Shown one piece after another: positions 48,301-61,019 of a stretch of DNA of 64,000 bases. The stretch's first letter is position 1. Each line of letters begins with the position of its first letter. Below the pieces are notes generated by a model that did no database searches, was not told the origin of the DNA, and was given only the letters and a program-made list of their open reading frames with translations. The translations under genes were made by a program, and so were the position numbers. Source of the DNA: Alnus glutinosa (lineage: Eukaryota; Streptophyta; Magnoliopsida; Fagales; Betulaceae); contig NC_084886.1 of NCBI RefSeq assembly GCF_958979055.1, positions 48,501,654 through 48,565,653 of the forward strand, in the 5' to 3' direction.

Positions 48301-51300
48301 TTTATGCTGTTAAGAGAAGCATCAAGGGAAGAAAAATAACTGAACAATCTTTAAGAGTACATGCATACCTTTCTGTAATCAAGTATTCCTTCAAAAGGAA
48401 GCTCCAATTCATCACTAACTATAACAGGAATGCAGCCACTAACAATAGCATCAAACAATCTAGCAGATGATGGAGTGTCACCAGCTGGACTTAGGCAAAA
48501 GATAGACCTGATTGCCAATGAAACAACTAAACTACTTAACAGAATGAATAACAAATCTCAAAAAAGAAAAAAGAAAAAAAAAAAGAATGAATGACGAAGT
48601 TATATCACGAAACAAAACAAGCATCTAATTATATTACTTGCGCATGCCATTCTGAGCTGCTGCTTTGCCTTCCTCTCCAGCTGCTCCCTCCTCTATAACT
48701 ACACCCTCAGCACCATTTAGCTCAGCCACAAGTTTAGCACGTATTTTTCCTCCCTGAAAGTATAGCAAAATAAGCAGCATAGCCTTGAAACATATAAGAT
48801 ACACAGAAAATGAACATGGGAGACATGAATAATAATTAGTACAGGTAAATGGAAAAGGCTGTTCACACACACAATCATTTAGAGACATTGTAGGCCAGGA
48901 GTTAAAAGGAAGAGACTAAACCATCTAAACTTTTTACCAATGAATATCATGTTAGACCTTTTAAAGCATTTATGTGCTTCCACACACACGTGTGTGTGTG
49001 CATGTTGCCCTAGATAATTAGCCTTTCTGTTGTCCTTATTCTTCCCTTGAGTTTATCCATTGGACACTCCAAAATAGAATCAGATCAGTCAGACAGTCGG
49101 CTAAAATAATACTATAAATTTTTGTTTTTGTTTTTTTTTTTTTTTTGCCGTCTGAAAAAAAATTATAGATATGAAATTCACAACACCCACAAAATAATAA
49201 ATCCACAGCCAATAATCATTAATGTGGTGGAATAAGATTTACATAACACTTCTAAGGCAATATCTCATGCAAACATATGCACCATGTTATAAAAAATAAT
49301 CGGAAAAAAATACAAAAACCTAAACAATTACAATTCTACAATCTCAATTTGTCAGATAAGGATAATTTTCACTCCATTTTTGGAGCATCCTAGTCCAAAA
49401 ACTCTTAAACTAGTCATTTTATAACCAAAATTCTTACCGCATTTCTTTTAAGACGCCCTCGGAAAAACAGTAATGAGCTTCTCCTTGAATAACTTTCTGA
49501 TACGCATCTGGCATCACATAAATCAACATTGGGAACATAAGGGAGAATTAGGTCCTTCTCAAGAAAGACCTGTCCCGGCTTGTACCTGAAAGTTGGAAAA
49601 AAAAAAAAAAAAACACAATTGCAGTTTTAATGAGTAATCAGCTTCTAAAATGTAGATTCATTTCAGCTCAAATATTCACCAGTTCCCTGTGGAGTCCATA
49701 TCTGGTAGCAGCCAAATTGCATTCTTCATGAATTTGCGAACAGTTTTAAAAGACCAAGGATGATGAACTGAAAGTATGTGATCCCTTCCTCCAGATCGCT
49801 TCCATGCAGGCTGATCCATCACCCACTTCAGAGCTTCCTATTCCACAAGTAAGAGGACGCCAGCGCTTTAAGAATAAGCAAATTCTAGAATTTCACAAAT
49901 AGAATTCTCAAAAATTGAATCACCCAAAAAAATACAAAAGGGGACAAAAACCTATAGAAAAATAGTCAATATATGCGGTTTCAACTCCAAGAATTCCAGC
50001 CGTGGACTTTATTACAGGCTCCATCCCTTGGTTACCAAAGTAAGAGATGTAATTTGGTCAAAGACCATAGGCAAAATTCAGGCCATGGACATTATTACAT
50101 ATATCCCATTCAAATGTACTGATGCAAATTTAGTGTCCCAAATTCCAGCTTTACTTTCTGGTTGCCAACTCATGACAAACCAATGATATTTGTGATATAG
50201 AAAACAAGAAAAGGAAAGAACTTATAAATAGAACAGAGCATGAATCTGCAAGACAATCATAAGGAATATGATCGTTTGAACTCTCAAATAGCTTAAGATA
50301 TAAATCCAAAAGACAATCTAGTAACTACTAGCTACCACAGCATAAGGTACCCTATTATCATGACGGATTGGACATTAAGTTAATCAAGCTAAAAAATGGG
50401 ATCTTGTACTCTTTCAATATAACGACATTTTTTTATTCAACTAACAACCAAATCTTTAACACAACATGAATGGACTCTGAAATTCCATCCAAATATCAAC
50501 ATCTTAGTCAGACAACAATGAATCTGACTTTCAATTTCAATCATAGTAAATTTTCATATGAAGCGCAAATAAATGAATAGGCTTCTTCCAACTCTAGTTT
50601 TAAAAAAGCTTTATCTGCACTCCTATTATGGACCTACTTAACATTGTTTTGTTTTTTAATAAGTATGGACCTACTTAACATTGTCCAGAATAATAGTTTG
50701 AAACATGCTCATTTGATAATCATAACCTATAATACTTCATAGTATTCAATCATGGACAAAAATTTCCTACAAACCGGTTTGTAGGAAATTTTTTACAACC
50801 CACATATAATATTGACATGTGTCTCTTGACATGTGAGAAGCACATGTTTTAATAGCATGTACTTCTCTTCTCACATGCTTTTTTAATAGCTTTAATAAAA
50901 AAGCATGTGCTTCTTACATGTTTAAAGGACACGTGTCATTTTTATTTGTGGGTTGTAGGAAATTTCCTACAAACCGGTTTGTAAGAAATTTCAGTCACTT
51001 AGGGTCAACACACGCTAAATCGACCCATCCTTACGCCCAATATGTACAGGACTTGACCCCATTGATTACCAAAACACTTTTTTTTGTTTATTACCAAAAC
51101 AATGGGGTCAGACTTTGTCGATTTCACTGGATATGCTTGCTATTCTAAAAAAAAAGATGACAGATGATAATCTTTCCTTTCTGGGTTGTCTCAAAATATA
51201 CGGAACTTTCTAAAAATGAAAGTTCATACTTCCTCAATTTCGTAAATTACCCTTATTTTTTTTCTTCCAAAAATTAAACAATATTTTATCAAAATTCATG

Positions 51301-52221
51301 CCACCTCTAATAAAAGGTAAATGACATTTTAAGAAGCTCATTATATTTCTACCTTTTCAGTAATAATCCTGCCATTTTAAGCCACAAGATCTATTTTGAG
51401 AGGAGTAATAAGCTGCAATTACCCATATATGTTTATATTGAAATACAAAGGGATACACAGCAATAACAAAGTAAAAGTAAAGCTTGGAGGACCACTCACA
51501 CCCTGTAAAGCGCTTTGCATTGCTGTTTCTCCAACAAGAAGAAGCTTATGGTGGTGAAGAAGGGAATGTAGAAGAGGTCCGCCTCCTCCTGCCTCCCAAC
51601 TCTCACCACACTCTTCAACAGCCTCTCTGACTCTGGCGCTATCAAGTCCGCCCACAGCCAGTAATCCACCGAGTGCTACAGCACACAATTTTACAAAAAA
51701 ATAAAACTCCATCCATTTTCTCAGCAACCAAACACAAAAAAAAAATTTTAAAAAAAAATTATTAAAACCTGTTCGATCAAGCGGTGGACGGGGCTGCCAT
51801 TGGAGGTGAGATTGGAGGTGTCTCGGTACGTGTTCCGGAACAGCCAGAGCAGATCGTAGGTGAACTTGTTCGGCATCTCGTACACGTAAACCCTAATCGG
51901 CGCTCCGAAGGGGTAGTACGGGTCTACGTGCACCCTCCGGCTCTCTATCCTGTACATCGAGTCGTCGAGGTCTCGGACGACGACCTCCTCTTCCGGTGTA
52001 CGGGCGGTGTCGTCGGACTTGGATTTGGGGACACGGTGGGCGAGGAAGTGCTCCAGCGAGGCCACGAAGGAGGTCTCGGGGCTCCGGTTCGGGTTCGGGT
52101 CAGGAGTTCGGATTCTCGGGGAGAGAGAGAAGAGGAAGAAGAGGATGGAGAGGGCGATGAGAGAGAGGGTTGTGAGGAGGAAGATTGGGGACCTGGATCT
52201 TGGGCTGTACTTTCCTGCCAT
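45327..52221 (-). CDS. Exostosin-family glycosyltransferase (GT47), type II membrane protein
   Basis: Nine exons on the minus strand: 51769-52221, 51502-51675, 49680-49837, 49438-49585, 48638-48753, 48369-48507, 47195-47305, 46758-46826, 45327-45458. They total 1500 nt, or 499 aa, and all introns are GT-AG. Residues about 12-35 are a hydrophobic signal anchor after a short basic cytosolic tail ([12 protein letters not shown]), as in Golgi glycosyltransferases. The exostosin domain runs from [18 protein letters not shown] (about 106) through [16 protein letters not shown]-like [10 protein letters not shown] and [20 protein letters not shown] to [15 protein letters not shown]47 plant members transfer sugars to xyloglucan, pectin, xylan or arabinogalactan; the donor and acceptor for this branch cannot be read from sequence. 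It is close to Arabidopsis At5g16890 as I recall it. Confidence 0.93.
50760..50992. repeat. MITE-like hairpin with palindromic terminal repeats in an exostosin intron
   Basis: Each end carries the palindrome CCTACAAACCGGTTTGTAGG (one T/C change on the right) followed by TACAACCCACA and GACAYGTGTC, in inverted orientation. The centre also pairs (ACATGTGAGAAGCACATG with CATGTGCTTCTTACATGT), so the element can fold almost end to end. It lies in intron 2 (49838-51501). No target duplication resolved. Confidence 0.65.
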
Positions 52222-53517
52222 TTTTTTATTTTCGCTCCGGAATTTGATTCCTCGCTCTTTTATCGCATAGCGATCTGCTTCTCTTTCTCACTAAAGTCAC
52301 TATCTATATATATGATTGGCGCTTTTGGGCACCCGCCATTTACCAGTGAGGAGGTTAGAGCCCTGACAACAACGGAAAATTTTGTTCCGGGTGTATGGGG
52401 TGGGCGAGAATCGGATTATTCATATAAAAGAACGATACAATTTTTTCTTTGTATTGTTCTTGTAAAAAAATAGTTGATTTTAAAATTATTATTTAATTTG
52501 TGATAAATTATTATTAAATTTTAATCAAATAATAATTTTAAAAGTCGCGATACTTTTTTAATAAAATGAAAACTTGTAACATTACTCGAATAAGGTTCTT
52601 CCTCACACCATATATAGAAGATTTTGCCTAACCATTGGTTTTAGTCGTCTTTTTTTTTTTTTTTCAGTCGGGGATGGACCGAATAGCAGCTTCTTGGAAC
52701 CTTTAGTAAGACAAAATTCATATGGAGCCTACCTATCTAGTAAGTGTCCAAATAACCAAAAAACTCATATGGAGCCTACTTATCTAGCAAGTGCCCGAAT
52801 AACCCGACACCAACACAACCGGTGGATCCTATCAGAACCCCTCTCAATCAACAGCTCAAATCACAAGCAAATTGCAAAAGATGCTGTTCATCCTTTTAAC
52901 ACGAGTAGTACTATAAAAAAAATTAATGTGACTTTTAAAATTACCATTAAATTAAAATTCAATGATTATTTTTTATATATTTAATGATAATTTTAAAAGC
53001 CACATTAATTTTGAAAGATTCATGAGGACACAAGTTCTTATATTATTATTTATTACTCTTTTTAACACTTTTTGCTATGTCCGGTACAATAGATAAATTC
53101 TGACTTATCAATGAAACAGACAAGAGATAGCCATACAAGTAAAGCTCTCGTAAAGTCATGATCACACCATCCAACAGAAGAAATAATTAGAGGCGGCACC
53201 AACGAGAGAATATGAGCGGCATGGGGCGGACCATATCTAATATGAAAACCACACCACTCGATATGTTCATGCCGTCTCCTATATGAATAGAAATGGAGCA
53301 ATTAGGCATCAGGCATCCCGATATAAACATGAATTACTTACATGATGTCCAGAAACAATTGAAGTTCTCAAAAGAAAGTCACACAAACCAGGTTTATGAA
53401 GCTCGTAAGCTTTTAAACATCAAACTCAAATTGTCTTCACCAACTTAAAAAGCCCACTATCAACACCATTCATGCATGCTCTCTCCTAAAACCATGGAAT
53501 CAGCTATGTGAAAGGGC
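52222..53517. other. Exostosin promoter side and spacer to TOL gene
   Basis: Contains two AT-rich hairpins, at about 52480-52590 and 52905-53020, both with ACTTTTAAAATTA-type arms, and a short repeated phrase CATATGGAGCCTAC (52721 and 52769). No gene recognised. Confidence 0.5.
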
Positions 53518-56500
53518 TCAAAGGGTGATGAGATCATCCTTTGACGGTTGCTTCTTGGAATCATGCCCACTTTGAGACGTACCCCCATTTTTCTTACCAA
53601 ATATCATCTCATCAAGATCGTCCATCATTTCATCATTACTTCCTCCCAGGCCTGCACCTCGAGAACCGGCTGGTTTTCTAATTAGGGCATCTTCTTTTGC
53701 ATGACGGGGCGACTCATCGGGCTCAACGGCAACAGGTATCATGGCAGGTTCTGGCTCCGCTCCAACAACTGTAGGCTTATACATCTCTTCATACTTGGAG
53801 AGAACTTTCAGGATCTCATCATTTACATTCAAGGCTTCAAAAAGCAGGGCCTCATTATCTCCAGCCGTCTCAATAATTCTCTGGACAGTAGATTGCGACT
53901 GACGACACTGTTGTACGAGTGTGGTTGTCAAGTCATCCTGAAAACGCAAAGAAAAAATTCCATTCATGTTAGTGTGTTTCACCAACATTAATACCTAGTA
54001 TAGAACTGAAATACCAATTGCTTCAGTCAAGAAAATACGTAGCCTGGTTAAAATGTACAAAATAATTCCTCAGATAGCAGAAACTCTTCATCCAAGAAGG
54101 CGTCAAAAAAGAAAGTCTTAATCAAACAACACTTATTACACAAACAACATAACACGGCATCTGCATTGTATTAGGTCATCAATGTGCTAGGCTTTTGTTC
54201 TTTTCGTTACTTCAGACTCAAAATTGTACTAGGGATTTTAGTATATCATTAAACAAAACTGTCCCCATGGCCAGATCTGCGAGGTTAATCGACTGCCAAG
54301 AATTAGAACCTTTTTTTTTCCAAGAAAAATAAAAATTATGAATACCAAGAATTAGAATGTCAACGTGCACAACTTGAGAACGTGGAGGCAGGTCGCAATT
54401 TGTGGCCTAGACTGATGTAGCAACGGGTGACTTCCTGACCTAGAAGAAACTCAAGCCAAAACAGGGACAATGGCATGCAAAACAATCTCACACCAAGTTC
54501 GTGGTCAACCCAATATTTAATCCACCAAAATTGTAGGTGCAAGATTATTAATGTTACGACACCTATCTCAAAGAAAGTTATTGATACCCCAAACCTCGAC
54601 AGTGTGATACTGTGATACAATAAAAAATTACCCAAATTTAAGGGATTTATTACTCTTGAACAGTATGGGTGCACAGGAAAACGGCAATACATTATGCAAT
54701 AGAGATTACCAGAACACAGTAATAAGCCAACTGTGCAAGTTTTCTTTCTGATTGATACTCATTGGACATTTCAATCAATATGCCACAGATCCCACTGGAA
54801 ATCATGTTATATCAACCCGACTTTATCAGATGATCATACGAGACCTTTCTAAACTAGTTTCCAATACTCAGGCATTTCATTTTATATTAAATCCGATAAA
54901 TTTATCATACTCAACAAAAATAAAACTGATTCTACATTTAAAATGCATAACTGAAGAAGTCGTCACTGAGGTGAGTGTCATGTTAACATGTTTTTATTTC
55001 ACAAACCATTTTTAATATTCATTAGGGGTATGATAATCCCAACAATTACTTTTATTCCTTTGGTTTCACCTTAAGGTCATACACCTGTCTGACAAATGGA
55101 TCTTTGATCTAAGAGTCCTAGAAAAAGGTAAAACATTGGAATAGACGTAAAAGCCGCCAAAAAATTGCACTTAGCAACCACCAGATTCAGTTTTAGTTAC
55201 CACTAAATCTAACCTTATGGTTTGAACAAGAGTGCTAGACAGCATTAGAAAGCCCTATGAATCTACTTCCAATAACAGAAAGAGACCCAGATCAGCTCCA
55301 ATAAAAGGTTATGGCTTAAAAGTAAAGCATGTTTGTGCTAATTAATAGCCAGTAATAATTCTAATTTTCCTAATCTTTTTGTCTTCTTCTAGTTAAGTGT
55401 TTCTCTTGTATACTTCCCGTGTAGTTGGATAGCGCCTTTTGCTCTTAATAAATTTCGATTACTTAAAAAATAAAAAACAGTAGTCATCAATTTTAAGACA
55501 CTTCAACCACTTTCTTTCTTTTTTATTTTTTTATTTTTGGACCAATGGCTGGGCCACTCAAGGAGGTGGTGCTCCGACTCCCTTAAGCCAATTCTGGGTG
55601 AGCAGGACTTAATCCCCAAGTCTTTAATGCGATACCAAGACACTTTAACTATGCTAGCTGGTACCTAGAGAAATTATCCAGCCTTGGAGACTCTGTATTC
55701 CAAGTCCACAAAACAGTGTTAGAATTGGAACTCTCTAAAGATAGACACATTCAGATCTCTATGACGTGTTTCAAACTGGGAGCACATTCCACCATGGAAC
55801 TCAAGTACCATTTTGTGCTTTAAAATTTACTTTGCTAGGTGTAAAGATACATTCAGCAAGATGTTAAAGAGTCTATCATCCATCTGTCCTTTAAAATTGC
55901 CTTTGGTTGATGTGCTTGATATATTTAGGAAGGTCCAAGACCCTACTTCAATAGGGGCAAAGAGGATCCAATTGTTCCTAATGAATGTCAAGACCAAGGC
56001 AATGTAAAATGATCAAGTTGATTCAGACTGCAATCATAGTCTCAATTCCTGTCTAAACTCATTTTCTTCTAAGACTCCGTTTATTTCAACGTAAAACATT
56101 TCCACCATTTCTTGGTGTTTGGCTATGCTTGGAAAACTTGGTCAACTGTAAAACATTTTCAGTCAACTGGAGAACACCCATACCATGGCATACCCCGTGC
56201 ACCAACCTCTCTCCTGCTGGCACCAACCCCTGCCGGAGTCACCCCCACCAGTGGGTGTGAGCCAACCAGCAGAATATCAAAAAATCAATAGTTTTCCCAA
56301 CAAATCTTTTCAGCCAACGTCAAAACAAATGAAGCCTTAGATTTGTGTGCAACCTGCTACAAGTCTTAAGAAAGGCCAATGTCTGCTTTTTGAAACATTA
56401 AGCATCATGTCATTCAATGGTCCCTAAAGGAGGCTATGGGTAACACATTAAATATTAATCTAAAGTCCTCTTTTGACTAAGCAGTCATGTGAAAGTTAGC

Positions 56501-57333
56501 ATTGAAGACAGTCTTCCAGAATTAAGGCTTTTGCTCATTGGTGTTCATGATTTCCTTGGACGGTTGAACTATTAAGAAAAAAGATCAAAAAGTAAAACCA
56601 CAAATTAAGAAAAAGGGAAAGAAAAAGAAAAATTGTTTGACAACTTGTTCAAGTTTTTATTCTTGACAACTTGACATAATCAGATCCAAAAGGATCAATA
56701 TTAGTCATGACTTCAAAGTTTTGACAAAATGTTCAATTGAAAAGAAAGCTTGATTTAGGAAAAGATTAATTGAAATTCAGAAAGGTTATGAGTCTTCCTT
56801 AACCTTTAGCATTCCCACAATATTTTTAGTAAAACTTTCCCTGATTATAAGATTCAGAAAAAAAATTTGATAAGTTTTTTTTAATTTTTTTTTTTTTTTT
56901 TTTTTTTTGATAAGATAAGATTCAGAAAAATTTGAAAGCTGATAAGAATGAGGGTTCTGTCCGAATAGGTTTTATTGGAACTACGCATGTTTTCAAGTGA
57001 CTAACCATAGCATCCATTCCAAGGAAAGCCCCTAAATCGGCTCAGACAAAACTCCTGCCACCTCACAACTAATCAGATTTAGATGGCTCCTGACAAATTG
57101 AACTCATGGAGAAAGTTGAGAAACTACGGATGGCTAAGGAAAAGAACTTGATACGAAGAAAGATAAGAAGGGTGTATGGAACAGGTTGCTTTGACAAAGA
57201 AGACACGAGAAAGAATTTTGGTGAAGCAAAGAAAAAGGGAACTGTTAATTGAATTCAGAAGATGTTTGACAAGTTTAAAAATGCAATCTTTCAATGAATT
57301 TCTAGTACTTAAATAAATTTAAAAGACAAACAT

Positions 57334-57365
<32 letters not shown>

Positions 57366-59817
57366 GAGGGGGAGTTAAAATTGGCCAGTTAAACCAAGAA
57401 TTCATTTTTAGGAGGAAGTACTAGTATGCATTGCAGAATAATTTCCATATCCAAAATCTTAGCCAGTCTAATGCCAATTACAAATTCGCCATAATCAATT
57501 AAGGAAGAACAAGAATGCACCACTTCTGACATCATGCAACAAGCATAACCATATCTTGAAGGAACTTAAAAGCATACTTAATATTATGATCTAGAATCAT
57601 TACCAAAAAAAAAAAAAACTTAACAGCGACAAAAATGACCTTTTCTTTTTCATTCTTATATCTAATCATTAGATATTACACTAGACCACAATACACATGT
57701 CTAACAAAAAAAAAAACTCAAATCAGAATGTCAGAGTCACACAACTACTATGTCATCATATCCATTATCCAAGAGATGCCCAATCATATGTAGTATTGTC
57801 TTTAGCCTATTAAAATAAAATTCTCCATCAAGATATACTCGGATATGAATTATCACACACACTCATTCTACATCAATTGTCAGACCAACAGCCATTAACC
57901 AGTAATCAAATCAATTAGCCAAGCAAATATGAGCATTTTGCAAAGAAAAGTTCATAATGAGTTTATGCAACAAGAAGAGAAGTGTCTAATCATTCAAATG
58001 TAAACAAAATCAAAAGATGAAAAAGCACTAGAAAGACCTACTCTAGATCTCAACAGGGCAAGAGAGTTATGATATTTTTGATACATCATTACCATGCAGT
58101 TGTGATGTAAACATATACTACCAAATGAATCATACAAAATTTTGCTAAAACCATAGAGGTCTTGTGTGCCAACATTGAATTGTTATAGGATTTGAAAAAC
58201 CTATCAGTCTATTAGCACTTAAGTGCCTCACATATCACTCACAACACCATAAAATAACAAGCTTATTATCTATGTTAAGTAAAAATTCTTGAAGTTGGAC
58301 AAACATCAAGCTAGTGAAACAATCCAGATTTTTTTTTTTTCAACAGTTAAAGACCATAGAGAAGAAATAAAAATAACATATTTAATTAATATATCTCACA
58401 GCTCACATAATGAAGGCACCAAAGTATCATATGTTCACTAGTAGAGAGACCCAAATTAGTAGATATAGACAACCAGCACAAGCAGATAAAAGCACCTCTA
58501 AAGCATCTTGTTGGGGTGAAGAGGATAAAACCGTTGTAAGAAGCTCAATGCTGTTTCTTGCAACATCAAATGCTTCCTTTGTTTGTTCAGCCGTAAAGCT
58601 TAGCACTGGAATATCATGCTGAATCTGCTGGGGAAAATCAGCATTGTATTCTGAATCTGATACTGAACGAGGAGGAGTAAAGATAGGTGCCAAACTCTCA
58701 TTGTCACGACCAGGGAACCGAATTCCCCTAGATTTTAAACTCTGAAATAGAAAGACACAAGCAGACAGTTTATAAAAATTAGAAAAAAAAGAAAAAAAGC
58801 CTTGCATGGAGAGTGAACAAATTTATTTTGTGTCGTAAACTACAGCATGGATTTGCTTGCCCGCACATAAAATTATTGTGTGATGTTATTCAAACATAAA
58901 CTTCCCCTGAACCAAATCATTGGTCCACAGAAAATTCCTTAGTACGATCACCGCTAGGGGGAAAGAGAACTTTTTATCTATCCTTAAATACTTTATAAGA
59001 TCCTTCTTCCTTCTTTATTTCAATTACTTGTAATTATATAATTCTGAATTTCATAATTTATATACAAATTTATCTCCATAAGATGGACACTGGCCAAAAA
59101 AAATCAGCCATCACTACTAAATTTTCATTATATACCACTGGATTGAGCCAAATATAAATATTTAGACTGCAGTTGACACAATTTTTCATGTTTTGGAGAA
59201 AGAGGGTTTTGGGGAGGGGGGGGGGAAGTGACTTTGAGTAGCAAAATTTTGGCAACAGACAAAGACTAATACTTAAAGGCACCAGAACTTTACAATACCT
59301 TATACGTTTCTTCATAAACAGGCAAATAGCGGAGCTCACTGGTCGATTCCCCCCATGCTTCAATTAGTATCAAAGCCTTATTACGATTATTAACTACAGT
59401 CTCAGGATCATCAATCAGCTTCACCATCTCATCAAGAACTCTCTCGGCTGCCACCTCCGAGAAAGCCTTCTCACAATTCTTAACCAATGTTTCAAGCAAC
59501 ACCAAAGCGAAGTACTGAACCCTAGGGCTCTTCAACATGATCCTCTTTTTAATTCCACGGATCAACTCAACACTGTTAATTTTTTCATTATTGATCATGT
59601 CACAAATTTCAAGATTCAAACTCCAATCAGGCTCATCGAGGTTCTCCGAGGTGGCATCTTCAACGATCTTATCTGCCTGGTTTGGGCCTTGGAAAAGCTC
59701 CTTCACCTTGAAGCTCATTGAGCTCATGCCTGCACTCATCTTTCGGCCCACCTCAACGCCTCCAATCTTGAGGCGTTCACCCAAAGCACTAACTTTCTCC
59801 ATCAAATTGTCACCCAT
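53518..59817 (-). CDS. TOL1: TOM1-like protein (VHS and GAT domains), TOL1-like
   Basis: Three coding exons on the minus strand: 59299-59817, 58496-58741, 53518-53937. They total 1185 nt, or 394 aa. The start is MGDNLMEKVSALGERLKIGG. A VHS domain covers about residues 48-175 (DKIVEDATSENLDEPDW through WGESTSELRYLPVYEETYK). A GAT domain covers about 205-305 (FTAEQTKEAFDVARNSIELL, then TTTLVQQCRQSQSTVQRIIE). The acidic C-terminus has DEMMDDLDEMIFGKKNGG. Plant TOL proteins bind ubiquitinated cargo and act at the plasma membrane and endosome in place of ESCRT-0. It looks close to Arabidopsis At5g16880, recalled from memory. Intron 2 is long (53938-58495, 4.6 kb) and holds simple repeats only. A 5' UTR intron precedes the start. 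Confidence 0.94.
57336..57364. repeat. Poly(G) tract of 29 nt
   Basis: An uninterrupted G run inside TOL intron 2. On the minus (transcribed sense) strand it is poly(C). The length may be unreliable in the assembly. Confidence 0.9.
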
Positions 59818-59863
59818 ATTTGCAACCCTTTAAAACCCTAAACAAGATCTTTAAAAATCTTTC

Positions 59864-60879
59864 CTGAAAAACCGCAAAACTTAAAAATGTTAGAAGAAAG
59901 AAAACTCCAATCCTAATGGTTGCTGGAAAAAAGAAGAAGAAGAAGAAGGGATGGAAAATAAACTAATTCTGTTGGTGGCATTTTTTCATGTAAGAAATTT
60001 TTTTCATTTTATTTAACAACAAAACAACACAAAATAAAAACTACAAAATTTATCTTTCTTCTTTTAGTCTATGTTTCAGGCAAGCAAACAGAACACTTTG
60101 CAACCAACTTCCAAACAAAAACCCTCTGCCCTGAAAATCCATTCATTCCACAAAGAATAAGAGAACCAATGTTCATTCCTTTCAGTACTTTCTCCAGGAA
60201 CCAAACAGCAAAATTCAAGAGCCACATTTAAATAATTCTTTCCTTTGCCGAATTTTTTTAAGCAACTCAACACACAAGCAAGAATTTAAAATGCACGAGA
60301 ACAAATAAACATTAATTTTCATATATTCAACACCTTCAAAAATAATTTTTTCCAAAAATAAAAAATAAATTACCCTGAATACCGTACAAATTTTGGTAAA
60401 TCTGTCAGGAACCCTAATTTTCGTGATAATCGGCGAGTAAAGGCCATGATTAACAAAGCTGAACATCTAAATACCACTGTTATTACACTACACATGATTT
60501 TTGCAGATATCAGGAAAAAAAATAACACTTAAACAATGAAAGCCAATATCTTATATTTTTCACTTTTTCTCAACGTTCTCGGCAACACAGATGCCATATA
60601 TGCATTCCTAGAGGAATGAGAATATGAAACCCTAACGGCAAACGAGTAAAAGGCAGCATCCAACACCTGGTCTTAGTTGAACGATCCAAAAGACCAATAT
60701 CAAACATAAGAATTGTCATTAATCTATCGTTTTTCCTCGGCTTTCTCAGAAACCAAACAGAGTCAGCGTAATCGATCGGATTAGACATTAATCTAAAACC
60801 GAAAAGAAAACACAAATGAGTGTGTTTGTGTTTCTTATTGTCATAAAAATAAATAAAAAATTGAAATTGGAGAGAGTAC
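59864..60879 (-). other. 5' UTR intron of the TOL gene
   Basis: On the minus strand the donor CTCAAAG|GTACTCTC (60880/60879) and the acceptor GTTTTTCAG|GAAAG (59864/59863) bracket 1016 nt between a leader exon and the coding exon. The leader upstream ends near a GA/CT microsatellite at about 60977-61012. Confidence 0.6.
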
Positions 60880-61019
60880 CTTTGAGAAATTGAGATTGAG
60901 AGGTGGGTTGGTTGGTTGAGACGACGAAGCGCAACGACTCTCAGTTATGTTTTGATCTCTCTTGGAGTTAAGTCTCCCCCTCTCTCTCTCTCTCTCTGTC
61001 TCTCTCCCTCTTTATTTCT

